Shown here in pieces: positions 45,245 through 54,066 of a stretch of DNA of 64,000 bases. The notes below the pieces were generated by a model, which searched no databases, was not told where the DNA came from, and worked only from the letters and a program-made list of their open reading frames with translations. Source of the DNA: Nitratireductor aquimarinus (GTDB lineage: Bacteria > Pseudomonadota > Alphaproteobacteria > Rhizobiales > Rhizobiaceae); NCBI RefSeq assembly GCF_017255295.1, contig NZ_JAFKDE010000005.1:186001-250000 (forward strand). Direction: 5' to 3'. A program made the position numbers and the translations under genes. Every line of letters starts with the position of its first letter. Within the stretch, counting starts at the first letter, position 1.

Positions 45245-47809
45245 TTAGAGATTGCGCAGAACCGGAGCCGCCTTGTGCCCGAGCACCCGCCAGGTGCCGA
45301 CCAGGCCGAAGCCGACGGTCAGGACGAGCGCCACCGCAATGGTGGTCAAAGCCACCTCCGGCAGGAAGCTCGATGGCAGGCCCATGACCTGCGCAACAAC
45401 GAACCATGCCGCGACACCGCCGGCAAGCAGCGCGAACACCGCTGTCGCCAGACCGATCAGCAGATATTCGAGCGAGAAGGCCGCGATCAGCGTGCGCCGT
45501 GTCGCACCCAGCGTCTTCAGCACCACCGCGTCATGCACACGCGCCCGGTTTCCGGCCGCCAGCGCGCCCGAAAGCACCAGAACCGAGGTGATCAGCGCCA
45601 CAGCGGCGGCGGCGCGAATGGCGGTCGCCAGTTGCTCGACCAGCCGGTTCACCACATCAAGCGCATCCTTGACCCGCACCGTGGTCACGGTCGGGAAGCT
45701 GCGCGTGACAGCGTTGAGGATCTGTGATTCGTCAGCCTGCGTTGCCTCGGCATCCGTCAGCGTGGCGAGCCATGCATGCGGCGCACCGGCAAACGTGTTG
45801 GGCGAGAACACCATCACGAAATTGATGGCGAGCGATTCCCACTCGACCGCGCGGAAATTGGCGATCCGCGCCGTGACATCGCGACCCAGCACGTTGACGG
45901 TGATCGTATCGCCGATCTTGAGCCCGAGCTCGCCGCCCTCCTCCGCCGTGAAGGAAACCAGCGGCTCGCCTTCATAATCGGCCGGCCACCATTCGCCCTG
46001 GGTCAGGGTGGAATTTTCCGGTGCGTTGCGGGCATAGGTGATGCCGCGATCGCCGCGCAGCACCCAGCCGCCCTCCGGCGGGATTTCCATGTCGCGCACA
46101 TTGACACCGTTGAGCGCCGTGATGCGGCCACGCAGCATGGGCACCTGGATCAGCTTGCCGTCGGGCGCCTGCTCGCTCACCAGATCAGCGAAGGCTTCCA
46201 CTTCACCACTCTGGATGTCGACAAAGAAGAAGTTCGGCGCGACCTCCGGCAGATTACCGGTAATTTGCCGACGCAGATTGCCGTCGATCAGCGCCAGCGT
46301 GGCGAGCAGCGTCAGGCCAAGCCCCAGCGAGAGAACGACCGAGGGCGTGAGCGCGCCGGGGCGATGGATATTGCCAAGCGCCAGACGCAAGGGGGTGGAC
46401 GCAACACGCGGACTGCGGCGCGCCAGCCACTCGATGCCGAGCGCCACCACGCGCAGCACGATGAAGGCAAACACCGTCGCACCGACGAACACCGCCGCCA
46501 TGCGCCGGTCGTCGGAGAACCAGATGGCGAAACCGGCGAGCGAGGCAGCGATGGCCATGGACAGGAGGATGTAGACGGGGCGCGGCCAGCCACGACCATC
46601 GACACCCATTTCGCGGAACAGCGCCGTGGCAGGCACATCGCGCGCACGACCAAGCGGCATCAGCGCGAAGACCAGCGTGATCATGACGCCGAACAGCGCC
46701 GCCACGGCCAGTGCTGCCGGATAGAACCCGCCCGTGGCCGGCACCGGCAACACGCTGGAAAGCACGGCCGATGCGCCGAACGGCATCAGCGCGCCGATCA
46801 CCAGACCGGCAAGAATGCCGATCCCGGCGATCATCAGGATCTGCACCAGATAAACGGTGAAGACGAACGCGCCCGATGCGCCGAGGCTCTTGAAGGTGGC
46901 GATGACGGCGCGCTTGCTGTCGAGATAGGCGCGCACGGCATTGGCCACGCCAACACCACCGACCACCAGCGCCGTCAGGCCCACAAGGGTGAGGAACTGC
47001 GAGAACCGCTCAATGTTGCGGGAAAGCGAGGGCGCGGCATTGCTGCGCGTGCGGATGCTCCAGCCGGCCTCGGGGAACTCTGCGCCGGCCTGCGCCTGCG
47101 CGGCCTCCAGCGCACCGGCATCGGTGTCGCCGACAAGCCGCACCTTGTAGACATGCTCGACCAGACTGCCCGGCTGGATGAGGCCCGTCGCTTCCAGCGC
47201 ATCAAGCGAGATCATCAGCCGTGGCGCGAAACCGAAACCGTCCGAGACAGCATCGGGCTCGGTGGTCAAAACGGCCCGCAGCTCGATCGGCTGGCCGCCG
47301 AGCATAATGCGGTCGCCGGGCGCAATGCCGAGACGTTCAAACAGCAATGCCGGAGCGGCAGCGCCGAATGCACCATCCACCGCGGCAAAGAGATCGTCAT
47401 GCGAAAGCTGCGGCTCGGTCACGCGCTCGCCATAGAGCGGGTAGAGGCCGTCCACCGCCTTGACCTCGACCAGCGTTTGATCGGAACCGTCGGGCAGACG
47501 GGCCATGGAGCGCATGTTTGCGCTTTCGGAAACATCGCCGAGACCGGTGAGGAACGCGCGCTCATCTTCACCCGCACGGCGCTGGTTCAGCTCGAAGCGC
47601 AGATCGGCAGCGAGCAGAGACTGCCCCTCCGTCTCCACCGCCCCGGTGATCGCGCGGGCGACCGAATTGACGCCGCCAATCGCGCCGACACCCAGCGCGA
47701 TACAGGCAAGGAAGATGAAGAAGCCGGACAGGCCGCCGCGCATTTCACGGAGGGAAAAACGGAAGGCAAGGCGCAGGGTTCGGCCAAAACTCATGTCGCC
47801 GGCCCTCAT
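45245..47809 (-). CDS. ybbP: FtsX-like ABC transporter permease (YbbP type)
   Basis: 854-aa permease with one N-terminal and nine further membrane segments, two MacB-type periplasmic domains and two FtsX domains (about 260-380 and 720-845; LTLVGLTALVVGGVGVANAVRAYLDS and LITSVLVLSGALAAGNRARV). Belongs to the YbbP family of putative lipid or lipoprotein-handling transporters. Overlaps the ATPase gene by four bases, and tesA lies beyond it in opposite orientation, the conserved ybbP-ybbA-tesA neighbourhood. Confidence 0.92.
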   Translation of the reverse strand: MRAGDMSFGRTLRLAFRFSLREMRGGLSGFFIFLACIALGVGAIGGVNSVARAITGAVETEGQSLLAADLRFELNQRRAGEDERAFLTGLGDVSESANMRSMARLPDGSDQTLVEVKAVDGLYPLYGERVTEPQLSHDDLFAAVDGAFGAAAPALLFERLGIAPGDRIMLGGQPIELRAVLTTEPDAVSDGFGFAPRLMISLDALEATGLIQPGSLVEHVYKVRLVGDTDAGALEAAQAQAGAEFPEAGWSIRTRSNAAPSLSRNIERFSQFLTLVGLTALVVGGVGVANAVRAYLDSKRAVIATFKSLGASGAFVFTVYLVQILMIAGIGILAGLVIGALMPFGASAVLSSVLPVPATGGFYPAALAVAALFGVMITLVFALMPLGRARDVPATALFREMGVDGRGWPRPVYILLSMAIAASLAGFAIWFSDDRRMAAVFVGATVFAFIVLRVVALGIEWLARRSPRVASTPLRLALGNIHRPGALTPSVVLSLGLGLTLLATLALIDGNLRRQITGNLPEVAPNFFFVDIQSGEVEAFADLVSEQAPDGKLIQVPMLRGRITALNGVNVRDMEIPPEGGWVLRGDRGITYARNAPENSTLTQGEWWPADYEGEPLVSFTAEEGGELGLKIGDTITVNVLGRDVTARIANFRAVEWESLAINFVMVFSPNTFAGAPHAWLATLTDAEATQADESQILNAVTRSFPTVTTVRVKDALDVVNRLVEQLATAIRAAAAVALITSVLVLSGALAAGNRARVHDAVVLKTLGATRRTLIAAFSLEYLLIGLATAVFALLAGGVAAWFVVAQVMGLPSSFLPEVALTTIAVALVLTVGFGLVGTWRVLGHKAAPVLRNL

Positions 47810-48507
47810 GCCATTGCAGCCTTTTCGGCCTCGGCTGCAGGCTCGATGCGGCCCGAGCGCATCGCCACCTGACGTTCGCAGCGGGCGGCAAGGGCCGGGT
47901 CATGCGTGACGAGCACCAGCGATGTGCCGCGTTCGCTCGCCTTGGCAAACAGCATGTCGGCAATCTGCCGGCCCGTCGCCTGGTCAAGGTTACCGGTGGG
48001 TTCGTCGGCAATGAGGATGGCAGGCCCGGGAGCCAGCGCACGCGCAATCGCCACGCGCTGCTGCTCGCCGCCGGAGAGCTCGCCGGGATAATGCGTAAGG
48101 CGCTGCGAGAGACCGACAGCGGCCAGCTCTTCCTCCGCTGCGCCGAACGGGTCGGGATGGCCCGCCAGTTCCAGCGGCACGGCCACATTCTCCAGCGCCG
48201 TCATGTTGGGGATGAGGTGGAAGGACTGGAAGACGATGCCGATGGAGCGGCCGCGAAAGGCGGCGATGGCGTCTTCACTGAGCCCGTTGATCTGCGTTCC
48301 GCCGACACGCACCGTGCCGCCGTCAATGCGCTCCAGCCCGGCGATGACCATCAGAAGCGTTGATTTTCCGGAGCCGGACGGGCCGACGATGGCGGTCGAG
48401 CGGCCACGCTCCACCGACAGGCTGACCCCTTTGAGAACATGGACCGAGGAAGCGCCCTCACCCAGCGTCAGCGACACATTCTCAAGTTCGATCACGGCTT
48501 CTGTCAC
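47806..48507 (-). CDS. ybbA: ABC transporter ATP-binding protein (YbbA/LolD-like)
   Basis: 233-aa ATPase partner of the permease. Walker A IVGPSGSGKSTLLMVIAGL, Q-loop FQSFHLIPNMTALENV, signature LSGGEQQRVAIARALA, Walker B AILIADEPTGNLD. The stop overlaps the permease start (ATGA). Divergent from the arylesterase gene across 79 bp. Confidence 0.94.
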   Translation of the reverse strand: MTEAVIELENVSLTLGEGASSVHVLKGVSLSVERGRSTAIVGPSGSGKSTLLMVIAGLERIDGGTVRVGGTQINGLSEDAIAAFRGRSIGIVFQSFHLIPNMTALENVAVPLELAGHPDPFGAAEEELAAVGLSQRLTHYPGELSGGEQQRVAIARALAPGPAILIADEPTGNLDQATGRQIADMLFAKASERGTSLVLVTHDPALAARCERQVAMRSGRIEPAAEAEKAAMA

Positions 48508-48586
48508 GGAAAAGATATCCTATATTGGGAAAAATGGCGCTGGGATCGTACAATTGCACGGTTCCGGCAAATATGGGTTATCCCGC

Positions 48587-49258
48587 ATGGCATTCAAATT
48601 TTTTCGATCTTTCGGCCAGTTCACAAAAATTTCATCGGCCGCAGCGGCGGTGACGCTCGCGCTTGTCACGGCTCCCGCAGCGCTTGCAAACCAGGTCGAA
48701 ATCGTCGGTTTCGGCGACAGCCTCATGGCCGGCTACAACCTCGCGCCGGGGGAATCCTTTCCCGAACAGCTCGAGGATGCGCTGAAGGCGGAAGGCTATG
48801 CGGTGAAGGTGGCCAATGCCGGCGTTTCCGGCGACACGAGCAGCGGCGGGCTTTCGCGGCTCGAATGGTCCATCCCCGAGAGCACCGACATCGTGATCCT
48901 GGAACTCGGCGCAAACGACATGCTGCGCGGCATCCCGCCGGCTTCAACGGAAGAGAACCTCGACCGGATGATCGCCAAGCTGGATGAGCGCGGCCAGCGG
49001 GTTGTTCTGGCGGGCATGCTCGCCGCCCCCAATCTGGGCGAGGACTACGCGTCCGCCTTCAACCCGATCTTCAAACGGCTGGCGGAGAAGCATGACGTAA
49101 CGCTTATCCCCTTCTTTCTCGATGGCGTGGCGGCGGAACAGTCGCTGCTTCTGGAAGACGGAATGCACCCGAACCCACAAGGGGTTAAGCGCATGGTCGA
49201 ACGCATGCTGCCAACCATCCGCGGCGTGATCGAAGCGCATCAGGGAGACGACGCCTAA
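48587..49258 (+). CDS. tesA: Arylesterase / lysophospholipase TesA-like (SGNH hydrolase)
   Basis: 223-aa exported esterase. Signal peptide to about residue 34 (SAAAAVTLALVTAPAALA), then block I VGFGDSLMAGYNLAP (nucleophile Ser), block II NAGVSGDTSSGGLSRL (oxyanion Gly), block III ELGANDMLRG (Asn) and block V DGMHPNPQGVKRM (catalytic Asp/His). The same family and position as TesA next to ybbA in other proteobacteria. Upstream in-frame codons are non-coding. Confidence 0.93.
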   Translation: MAFKFFRSFGQFTKISSAAAAVTLALVTAPAALANQVEIVGFGDSLMAGYNLAPGESFPEQLEDALKAEGYAVKVANAGVSGDTSSGGLSRLEWSIPESTDIVILELGANDMLRGIPPASTEENLDRMIAKLDERGQRVVLAGMLAAPNLGEDYASAFNPIFKRLAEKHDVTLIPFFLDGVAAEQSLLLEDGMHPNPQGVKRMVERMLPTIRGVIEAHQGDDA

Positions 49259-49337
49259 AAAGCGCGGCAAAAACCGCTTGCCGAGACTGGCGATCAGTGA
49301 TTCGCTGATGGCGACAGTTCGATTCGAGGAGGTTGCC

Positions 49338-49937
49338 ATGCCGCGACTTTTCACCGCCCTCGAGATCCCGCGTGACGCGGCTTTGTCGTTGTCACTCCTG
49401 CGCGGGGGTCTTCCAGGAGCTCGCTGGATCGACGTCGAAAACTATCACCTGACATTGCGTTTCTTCGGCGATGTGGAAGGCCATACGGCCGACGAGATCG
49501 CCAATGCGCTTGATCGGGTTCGGCGTCCCTCTTTCACCATGAAGCTCTCCGGCGTCGGCGCCTTCGGACAGAAGAAGCCGCACTCCATCTGGGCCGGCGT
49601 TTCCGCCTCGCCGGATCTCTACGCCCTGCAGGGCGAGATAGAGAGCATCTGCCGGCGGCTGCGACTGCCGCCCGATCCCCGCAAATTCACGCCGCATGTG
49701 ACGCTCGCCCGCCTCAAGAACGCCAATCCGCATGAGGTGGCGCACTATCTTTCGGCGCGCGGCAATTTCGCTTCGGTGCCGTTCACCGTGGGGCGTTTCG
49801 TGCTGATGTCGTCACGCGCTTCCGTCGGCGGCGGCCCCTATGTGATCGAAGAGGCCTGGCCGCTGGTCGGCGCGGACTATGACCGTCAGTCGAGCCTGGA
49901 CAACAGCGCTTCCGAGGCTTCGCGGATCGTCTGGTAG
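49338..49937 (+). CDS. thpR: RNA 2',3'-cyclic phosphodiesterase
   Basis: 199-aa 2H phosphoesterase. Two H-x-T-x motifs at YHLTLRFFGDV (about residue 37) and FTPHVTLARLKN (about 117-128) supply the catalytic histidines; RLFTALEIPRDAALSLSLL is the typical N-terminus. ATG at 49338 has GAGGAGG upstream. The last 52 bases overlap the end of the convergent phosphatase gene, so the final 16 residues (SSLDNSASEASRIVW) are read from both strands. Confidence 0.93.
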   Translation: MPRLFTALEIPRDAALSLSLLRGGLPGARWIDVENYHLTLRFFGDVEGHTADEIANALDRVRRPSFTMKLSGVGAFGQKKPHSIWAGVSASPDLYALQGEIESICRRLRLPPDPRKFTPHVTLARLKNANPHEVAHYLSARGNFASVPFTVGRFVLMSSRASVGGGPYVIEEAWPLVGADYDRQSSLDNSASEASRIVW

Positions 49938-50365
49938 ACGGACGCGAAACCGTCATCGCCCCCGTAATAGGGGTCGGGGATGTCGATCATGCGCCCGCCC
50001 GCATAATCGAGAAAGAGATGAACGCGGTCCGCCGCTCCGGCAGGCGCGCGCTCGCGCAGGGTGCGGACATTGCTGCGGTCCATGCCGAGCAGCAGGTCGA
50101 AGCGGTCGAAATCCTCCGCCACCACCTGACGCGCCCGCTGACCGGTGATGTCGACGCCGAAATCACGGGCAATCGCCACCGAGCGCGGATCGGGCGCATT
50201 GCCCGCATGCCAGGCGCCGGTGCCGGCCGAATCGATGAGAAACGCATCCTCCCTGCCCTTTTCCGCAACGACGCTGCGAAACACGCCCTCGGCAAGCGGC
50301 GAACGGCAGATATTGCCGAGACAGACAAAGAGGATCGATGTGCGGGGCTTTGCGTTCATGCTCAT
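49886..50365 (-). CDS. Low-molecular-weight protein-tyrosine-phosphatase
   Basis: 159-aa phosphatase with the active-site loop VCLGNICRSPLAEGV near the N-terminus and the general acid Asp in DIPDPYYGG near the C-terminus, the full LMW-PTP pattern. ATG at 50365 or 50359 both possible. Convergent overlap of 52 bp with thpR. The substrate is unknown; relatives act on tyrosine kinases of polysaccharide export or on arsenate. Confidence 0.93.
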   Translation of the reverse strand: MSMNAKPRTSILFVCLGNICRSPLAEGVFRSVVAEKGREDAFLIDSAGTGAWHAGNAPDPRSVAIARDFGVDITGQRARQVVAEDFDRFDLLLGMDRSNVRTLRERAPAGAADRVHLFLDYAGGRMIDIPDPYYGGDDGFASVYQTIREASEALLSRLD

Positions 50366-50419
50366 GGCGCTATCATCCGGGAGTGACATTCCACACAGGC
50401 GATACCATGGAGAGACGCG

Positions 50420-50716
50420 ATGACAAGACCAAAGCTCGATCCGACGGCACTGGAAGAGGCCCTTGAAAAGCTCGAAGGCTGGGAACTGGCCGAGGATGGC
50501 GCGTCAATTCAGAAGCGGTTCGTCTTTGCGGATTTCTCCGAGGCCTTCGCCTTCATGACCCGCGCGGCGCTGGCGGCGGAGAAGCTCAATCACCATCCCG
50601 ACTGGTCGAACGTGTACAAAACCGTGGACGTGGTGCTCTCCACCCATGACGCCGACGGGCTGACCGAGCTGGACCTGAAGCTTGCCGCCGCCATGAACCG
50701 TTTTGCCCGGACTTGA
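50420..50716 (+). CDS. phhB: 4a-hydroxytetrahydrobiopterin dehydratase
   Basis: 98-aa pterin-4a-carbinolamine dehydratase that regenerates tetrahydrobiopterin-type cofactors; in some bacteria linked with phenylalanine hydroxylase or molybdopterin. Signatures LEGWELAEDGASIQKRFVF and AEKLNHHPDWSNVYKTVDVVLSTHD with the active-site His-His-Pro-Asp-Trp. No phenylalanine hydroxylase gene is near. Confidence 0.95.
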   Translation: MTRPKLDPTALEEALEKLEGWELAEDGASIQKRFVFADFSEAFAFMTRAALAAEKLNHHPDWSNVYKTVDVVLSTHDADGLTELDLKLAAAMNRFART

Positions 50717-50795
50717 GGCGTTTTAGGGCGGCTCAAAACGGGCAAACATTGAATTTCGCCACGCATCTCCCACATTTCGGCAATCAGGAGACGCT

Positions 50796-51176
50796 ATGGA
50801 CGACGTGAAAATCGGTGAAATTCTCGAACCGGTCGAGCCGCGCGAAAACCGCAGGCGCGAAGAGCGTGTGCGCGCGAAATTCTGGCGCACGATGAAGAAG
50901 GCCGCCCGCCAGGTGCCCTTCATGGAAGAGATTGTCGCCGGCTATTACTGCGCGCTCGATCAGGACACGCCACCCCGCGTGCGCGGCATCCTGCTGGCGG
51001 CGCTCGCCTATTTCGTGTTGCCGCTGGACGTGGTGCCGGATTTCCTGCTCGGCTTCGGTTTCACCGATGACGTGGCGGTTCTCGCCGCTGCGCTCAACGC
51101 CGTGCGCCGTCATATTACGCCGGCTCACACTTATGCCGCGCGGAAGGCACTCTCCGAGACCGGGTTCGACGCATAA
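50796..51176 (+). CDS. DUF1232 (YkvA) family membrane protein
   Basis: 126-aa protein with a charged N-terminus (EPRENRRREERVRAKFWRTM) and the DUF1232 core ALAYFVLPLDVVPDFLLGFGFTDDVAVLAAAL, conserved P-L-D-x-x-P-D signature. Function unknown. GGAG ribosome site 6 bases upstream; 79 bp after phhB on the same strand. Confidence 0.93.
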   Translation: MDDVKIGEILEPVEPRENRRREERVRAKFWRTMKKAARQVPFMEEIVAGYYCALDQDTPPRVRGILLAALAYFVLPLDVVPDFLLGFGFTDDVAVLAAALNAVRRHITPAHTYAARKALSETGFDA

Positions 51177-51391
51177 CCAGTCAAAATCTTGCCTCTTTCA
51201 TTCGTTTCAACCGATAACGAAGGGGTGTTCGGCAGTTGTCGCACCAATTGTGTGATGACGGATCGGGGTTTAGCGCATGCAGAATTCGTCAATTCGCTTC
51301 ACGCTTTGGTAACCCAGATTAAGTAAAAATGAAGTGATCTAGAGAGAGGCTACCCGGCCTCGAAACACTGGCAAAAAAGACGGTCAAGACG

Positions 51392-51892
51392 ATGCGCGTA
51401 CTGATTTCGACACTGATGCTCATTTGCGGAATGGCGGCAGCGAGCCCTGCACTGGCCCAGGCTACGGCGGTGGGGCAGCATCGCGATTGGGGCGTTTACA
51501 GCTACCAGTCCGGCAACGGCAAGGTGTGTTACGCCATGAGCGTGCCGAAAGCGAAGCAGCCGGCCAGCCTGGACCATGGCGACATTTTCTTCTTTGTGAG
51601 CCAGAAGCCCGGCCAGAACGTTGCCTCCGAGCCCCAGTTCATTGCCGCCTACAATTTCCAGACGGGCTCCAAGGTAATTGTCACCGTCGGCAACAAGAGC
51701 TTCACCATGTTCACCAAGGGCCAGTCGGCCTGGCTCGAGAATGCAGCGGAAGAGCCGCAGCTCATCGCGGCCATGAAGGGCGGCGCCGACATGAAGGTCG
51801 CAGCCAAGTCCGGTCGCGGCAACGACACCAGCTACACCTTCTCGCTGAGCGGTGTGACGGCTGCGATCAACGCCACGCAGAACTGCAAATAG
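51392..51892 (+). CDS. Invasion-associated locus B (IalB) family protein
   Basis: 166-aa exported protein of the IalB family, named after a Bartonella erythrocyte-invasion gene but widespread in free-living rhizobia where the role is unknown. Signal peptide (LISTLMLICGMAAASPALAQ), then the IalB core HRDWGVYSYQSGNGKVCYAMSVPK, HGDIFFFVSQKPGQN, SWLENAAEEP-like region and a final cysteine (TQNCK) that can pair with Cys in KVCYAM. Single gene; 215 bp of non-coding sequence upstream. Confidence 0.88.
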   Translation: MRVLISTLMLICGMAAASPALAQATAVGQHRDWGVYSYQSGNGKVCYAMSVPKAKQPASLDHGDIFFFVSQKPGQNVASEPQFIAAYNFQTGSKVIVTVGNKSFTMFTKGQSAWLENAAEEPQLIAAMKGGADMKVAAKSGRGNDTSYTFSLSGVTAAINATQNCK

Positions 51893-52018
51893 CATCCTGC
51901 AAAACGAGGCTGCCGACCGCCAGAGGTGACGGCAGCCTTCAGGCGTGCTATGAGCGCGGCAAATGAAGGGCAGCCCCGTCATTCGGAGAGCGCTGCCCGC
52001 AACCGTTTCAAGAACGCC

Positions 52019-53245
52019 ATGGCACTGACACTCGATCTATCGACGCCCGAGGGGCGCGCTGAGCTGCGCCCCGCCGCAACCGCCGAAAAGCAGCCGCTGA
52101 TCGGCCTTTCGCGCGAACAACTCGCTGAAGCGCTTCTCCCGCTCGGCGTGCCGGAAAGGCAGGCGCGCATGCGCGTGCGCCAGCTCTGGCACTGGCTTTA
52201 TGTGCGCGGCGTGTCGGACTTCTCGCAGATGTTCAACATCTCGAAGGACCTGCGCACCAAGCTCGACGAGCATTTCACCATTGCGCGCCCGGAGATCATC
52301 GAAGAGCAGATCTCGCAGGACGGCACCCGCAAGTGGCTGATGCGCTTTCCGCCGCGCGGCGCAGGGCGCCCGGTGGATGTGGAAACGGTCTACATTCCCG
52401 AAGAAGGCCGCGGCACGCTGTGCGTTTCCAGCCAGGTGGGCTGCACCCTGACCTGTTCCTTCTGCCACACCGGCACCCAGAAGCTGGTGCGCAACCTGAC
52501 GCCGGGCGAAATTCTCGACCAGCTTCTGGTGGCGCGCGACAGGCTCGGCGATTTCCCCGAAGCCGATACGCCCGATGGCGCGATCGTGCCGGCCGAAGGC
52601 CGCAAGGTCACCAACATCGTCATGATGGGCATGGGCGAGCCGCTCTACAATTTCGAGAATGTGAAACAGGCCCTGCTGATCGCCTCCGATGGCGAAGGCC
52701 TGTCGCTCTCCAAGCGCCGCATTACGCTTTCCACCTCGGGCGTGGTTCCCGAGATTTACCGCACCGGCGAAGAGATCGGCGTGATGCTCGCAATCTCGCT
52801 GCATGCGATCCGCGACGAGCTGCGCAACGAGCTGGTGCCGATCAACAAGAAGTATCCGCTCAAGGAGCTGCTCGACGCCTGCCGCGCCTATCCCGGCCTG
52901 TCGAACGCACGCCGCATCACCTTCGAATATGTGATGCTGAAGGGCGTCAACGATTCGCTCGATGATGCGCGCGAGCTCGTGCGGCTGTTGAAGGGCATTC
53001 CTGCCAAGATCAACCTGATCCCCTTCAACCCATGGCCGGGCAGCGATTACGAATGTTCCGACTGGGAGCAGATCGAGGAGTTCGCGGATCTGGTCAACAA
53101 GGCCGGCTACGCCTCTCCCATTCGCACCCCGCGCGGTCGTGACATCCTCGCGGCCTGCGGCCAGCTCAAATCCGCTTCCGAGCGCATGAAGAAAGCCGAC
53201 CGGCTGAAGCTTGAAGCGATGATGATCGCCGGCCACGGCGAGTAG
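52019..53245 (+). CDS. rlmN: 23S rRNA (adenine(2503)-C(2))/tRNA(adenine(37)-C(2))-methyltransferase RlmN
   Basis: Radical-SAM methyltransferase that modifies A2503 in 23S rRNA and A37 in tRNA. From 52019 it is 408 aa with the cluster motif Cys142-x3-Cys146-x2-Cys149 ([12 protein letters not shown]), SAM-binding [11 protein letters not shown], and the catalytic C-terminal cysteine in [10 protein letters not shown]. Upstream in-frame starts at 51926 (GTG) and 51950 are possible but the family N-terminus fits 52019. Terminator follows. Confidence 0.97.
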   Translation: MALTLDLSTPEGRAELRPAATAEKQPLIGLSREQLAEALLPLGVPERQARMRVRQLWHWLYVRGVSDFSQMFNISKDLRTKLDEHFTIARPEIIEEQISQDGTRKWLMRFPPRGAGRPVDVETVYIPEEGRGTLCVSSQVGCTLTCSFCHTGTQKLVRNLTPGEILDQLLVARDRLGDFPEADTPDGAIVPAEGRKVTNIVMMGMGEPLYNFENVKQALLIASDGEGLSLSKRRITLSTSGVVPEIYRTGEEIGVMLAISLHAIRDELRNELVPINKKYPLKELLDACRAYPGLSNARRITFEYVMLKGVNDSLDDARELVRLLKGIPAKINLIPFNPWPGSDYECSDWEQIEEFADLVNKAGYASPIRTPRGRDILAACGQLKSASERMKKADRLKLEAMMIAGHGE

Positions 53246-53263
53246 GACCAAACACCTTCAAAC

Positions 53264-53300
53264 AAAAACGCCGGCGCGCGATCTGCGAGCCGGCGTTTTT
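53264..53300. terminator. Bidirectional Rho-independent terminator
   Basis: Stem AAAAACGCCGGC/GCCGGCGTTTTT with a 13-nt loop; T runs on both strands. It serves rlmN (plus) and the LysE gene (minus), which converge here. Confidence 0.85.
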
Positions 53301-53319
53301 GTTTGTCTGGTTTCCCCGA

Positions 53320-53961
53320 TCAGCGGGCCTGCGCGGTCAGGATCTTCAGCGCAAAGGCCGAGAAGACGCCGGCAAAGAGATAATCGACCACGCGGGTGAC
53401 GCGCGGGCTCTTTTTCAGGAACTTCGAAAAACTGTCTGCCGCAATCACCATCGGCGCAACGATGGGGAGCGCAAGCGGGATGAACAGCAGCCCCAGAAAG
53501 AACAGCTTGCCCGGCGCATCCGGATCACTGGCCGAAACGAACTGCGGCAGGAAGGTCATGAAGAACAGGATGATCTTCGGGTTCAGGAGATTGATGCCGA
53601 GCCCCGTGGCCCAGTTCTTCAGGAGCGAACGGCCCGAACCGCCCTTGTTGTCCGGCGTGAAGGCCGAGCCCTTGCGGATTGCCTGAACGGCAAGCCAGAT
53701 CAGATAGCCAGCGCCAAACACCTTGAGCGCAAGGAACGCCTCCGGCGAGGCGACGATCAGCGCCGAGAGCCCCAGCGCCACGAGCGCCGTATGGATCATG
53801 ATGCCGGTCATGGCGCCGAACATGCAGGCAAAGCCCGCTGCACGGCCCTGGCTGAGCGCACGACCGACAAAAAGGGTCATGTCCGGCCCCGGCGTGATGG
53901 AGATCACAAAGGTGGCCAGCGCGAACTGAACAATGGTGGCGAAATCCGGGATGAAGGTCAT
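53320..53961 (-). CDS. LysE family exporter
   Basis: 213-aa exporter with six hydrophobic segments and signatures ISITPGPDMTLFVGRALSQGRAAGF and GINLLNPKIILFFMTFLPQF. ATG at 53961 gives the family N-terminus. Upstream, a RIME-like palindrome separates it from the SIS-domain gene. Substrate probably an amino acid or related compound. Confidence 0.9.
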   Translation of the reverse strand: MTFIPDFATIVQFALATFVISITPGPDMTLFVGRALSQGRAAGFACMFGAMTGIMIHTALVALGLSALIVASPEAFLALKVFGAGYLIWLAVQAIRKGSAFTPDNKGGSGRSLLKNWATGLGINLLNPKIILFFMTFLPQFVSASDPDAPGKLFFLGLLFIPLALPIVAPMVIAADSFSKFLKKSPRVTRVVDYLFAGVFSAFALKILTAQAR

Positions 53962-54000
53962 GGGAAGCTTCCGGCACGGGTTGAAGTGCCGGAAGCTAAC

Positions 54001-54046
54001 GCATCGGCCCGAAAATCGGAACCGATTTTCGGAAAGCATGATGCGC
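54001..54046. repeat. RIME-like palindrome
   Basis: GCATCGGCCCGAAAATCGG...GGAAAGCATGATGC, an inverted copy of the first module at 29995-30053. Single module here. Confidence 0.7.
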
Positions 54047-54066
54047 AGATTCAACAGGGTAGAGCG

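Noticed and set aside
45776-47872. 698-codon open frame opposite the FtsX-like permease
   Set aside because: Shadow frame with low-complexity His/Arg/Asp composition; the minus-strand permease is conserved and coupled to its ATPase.
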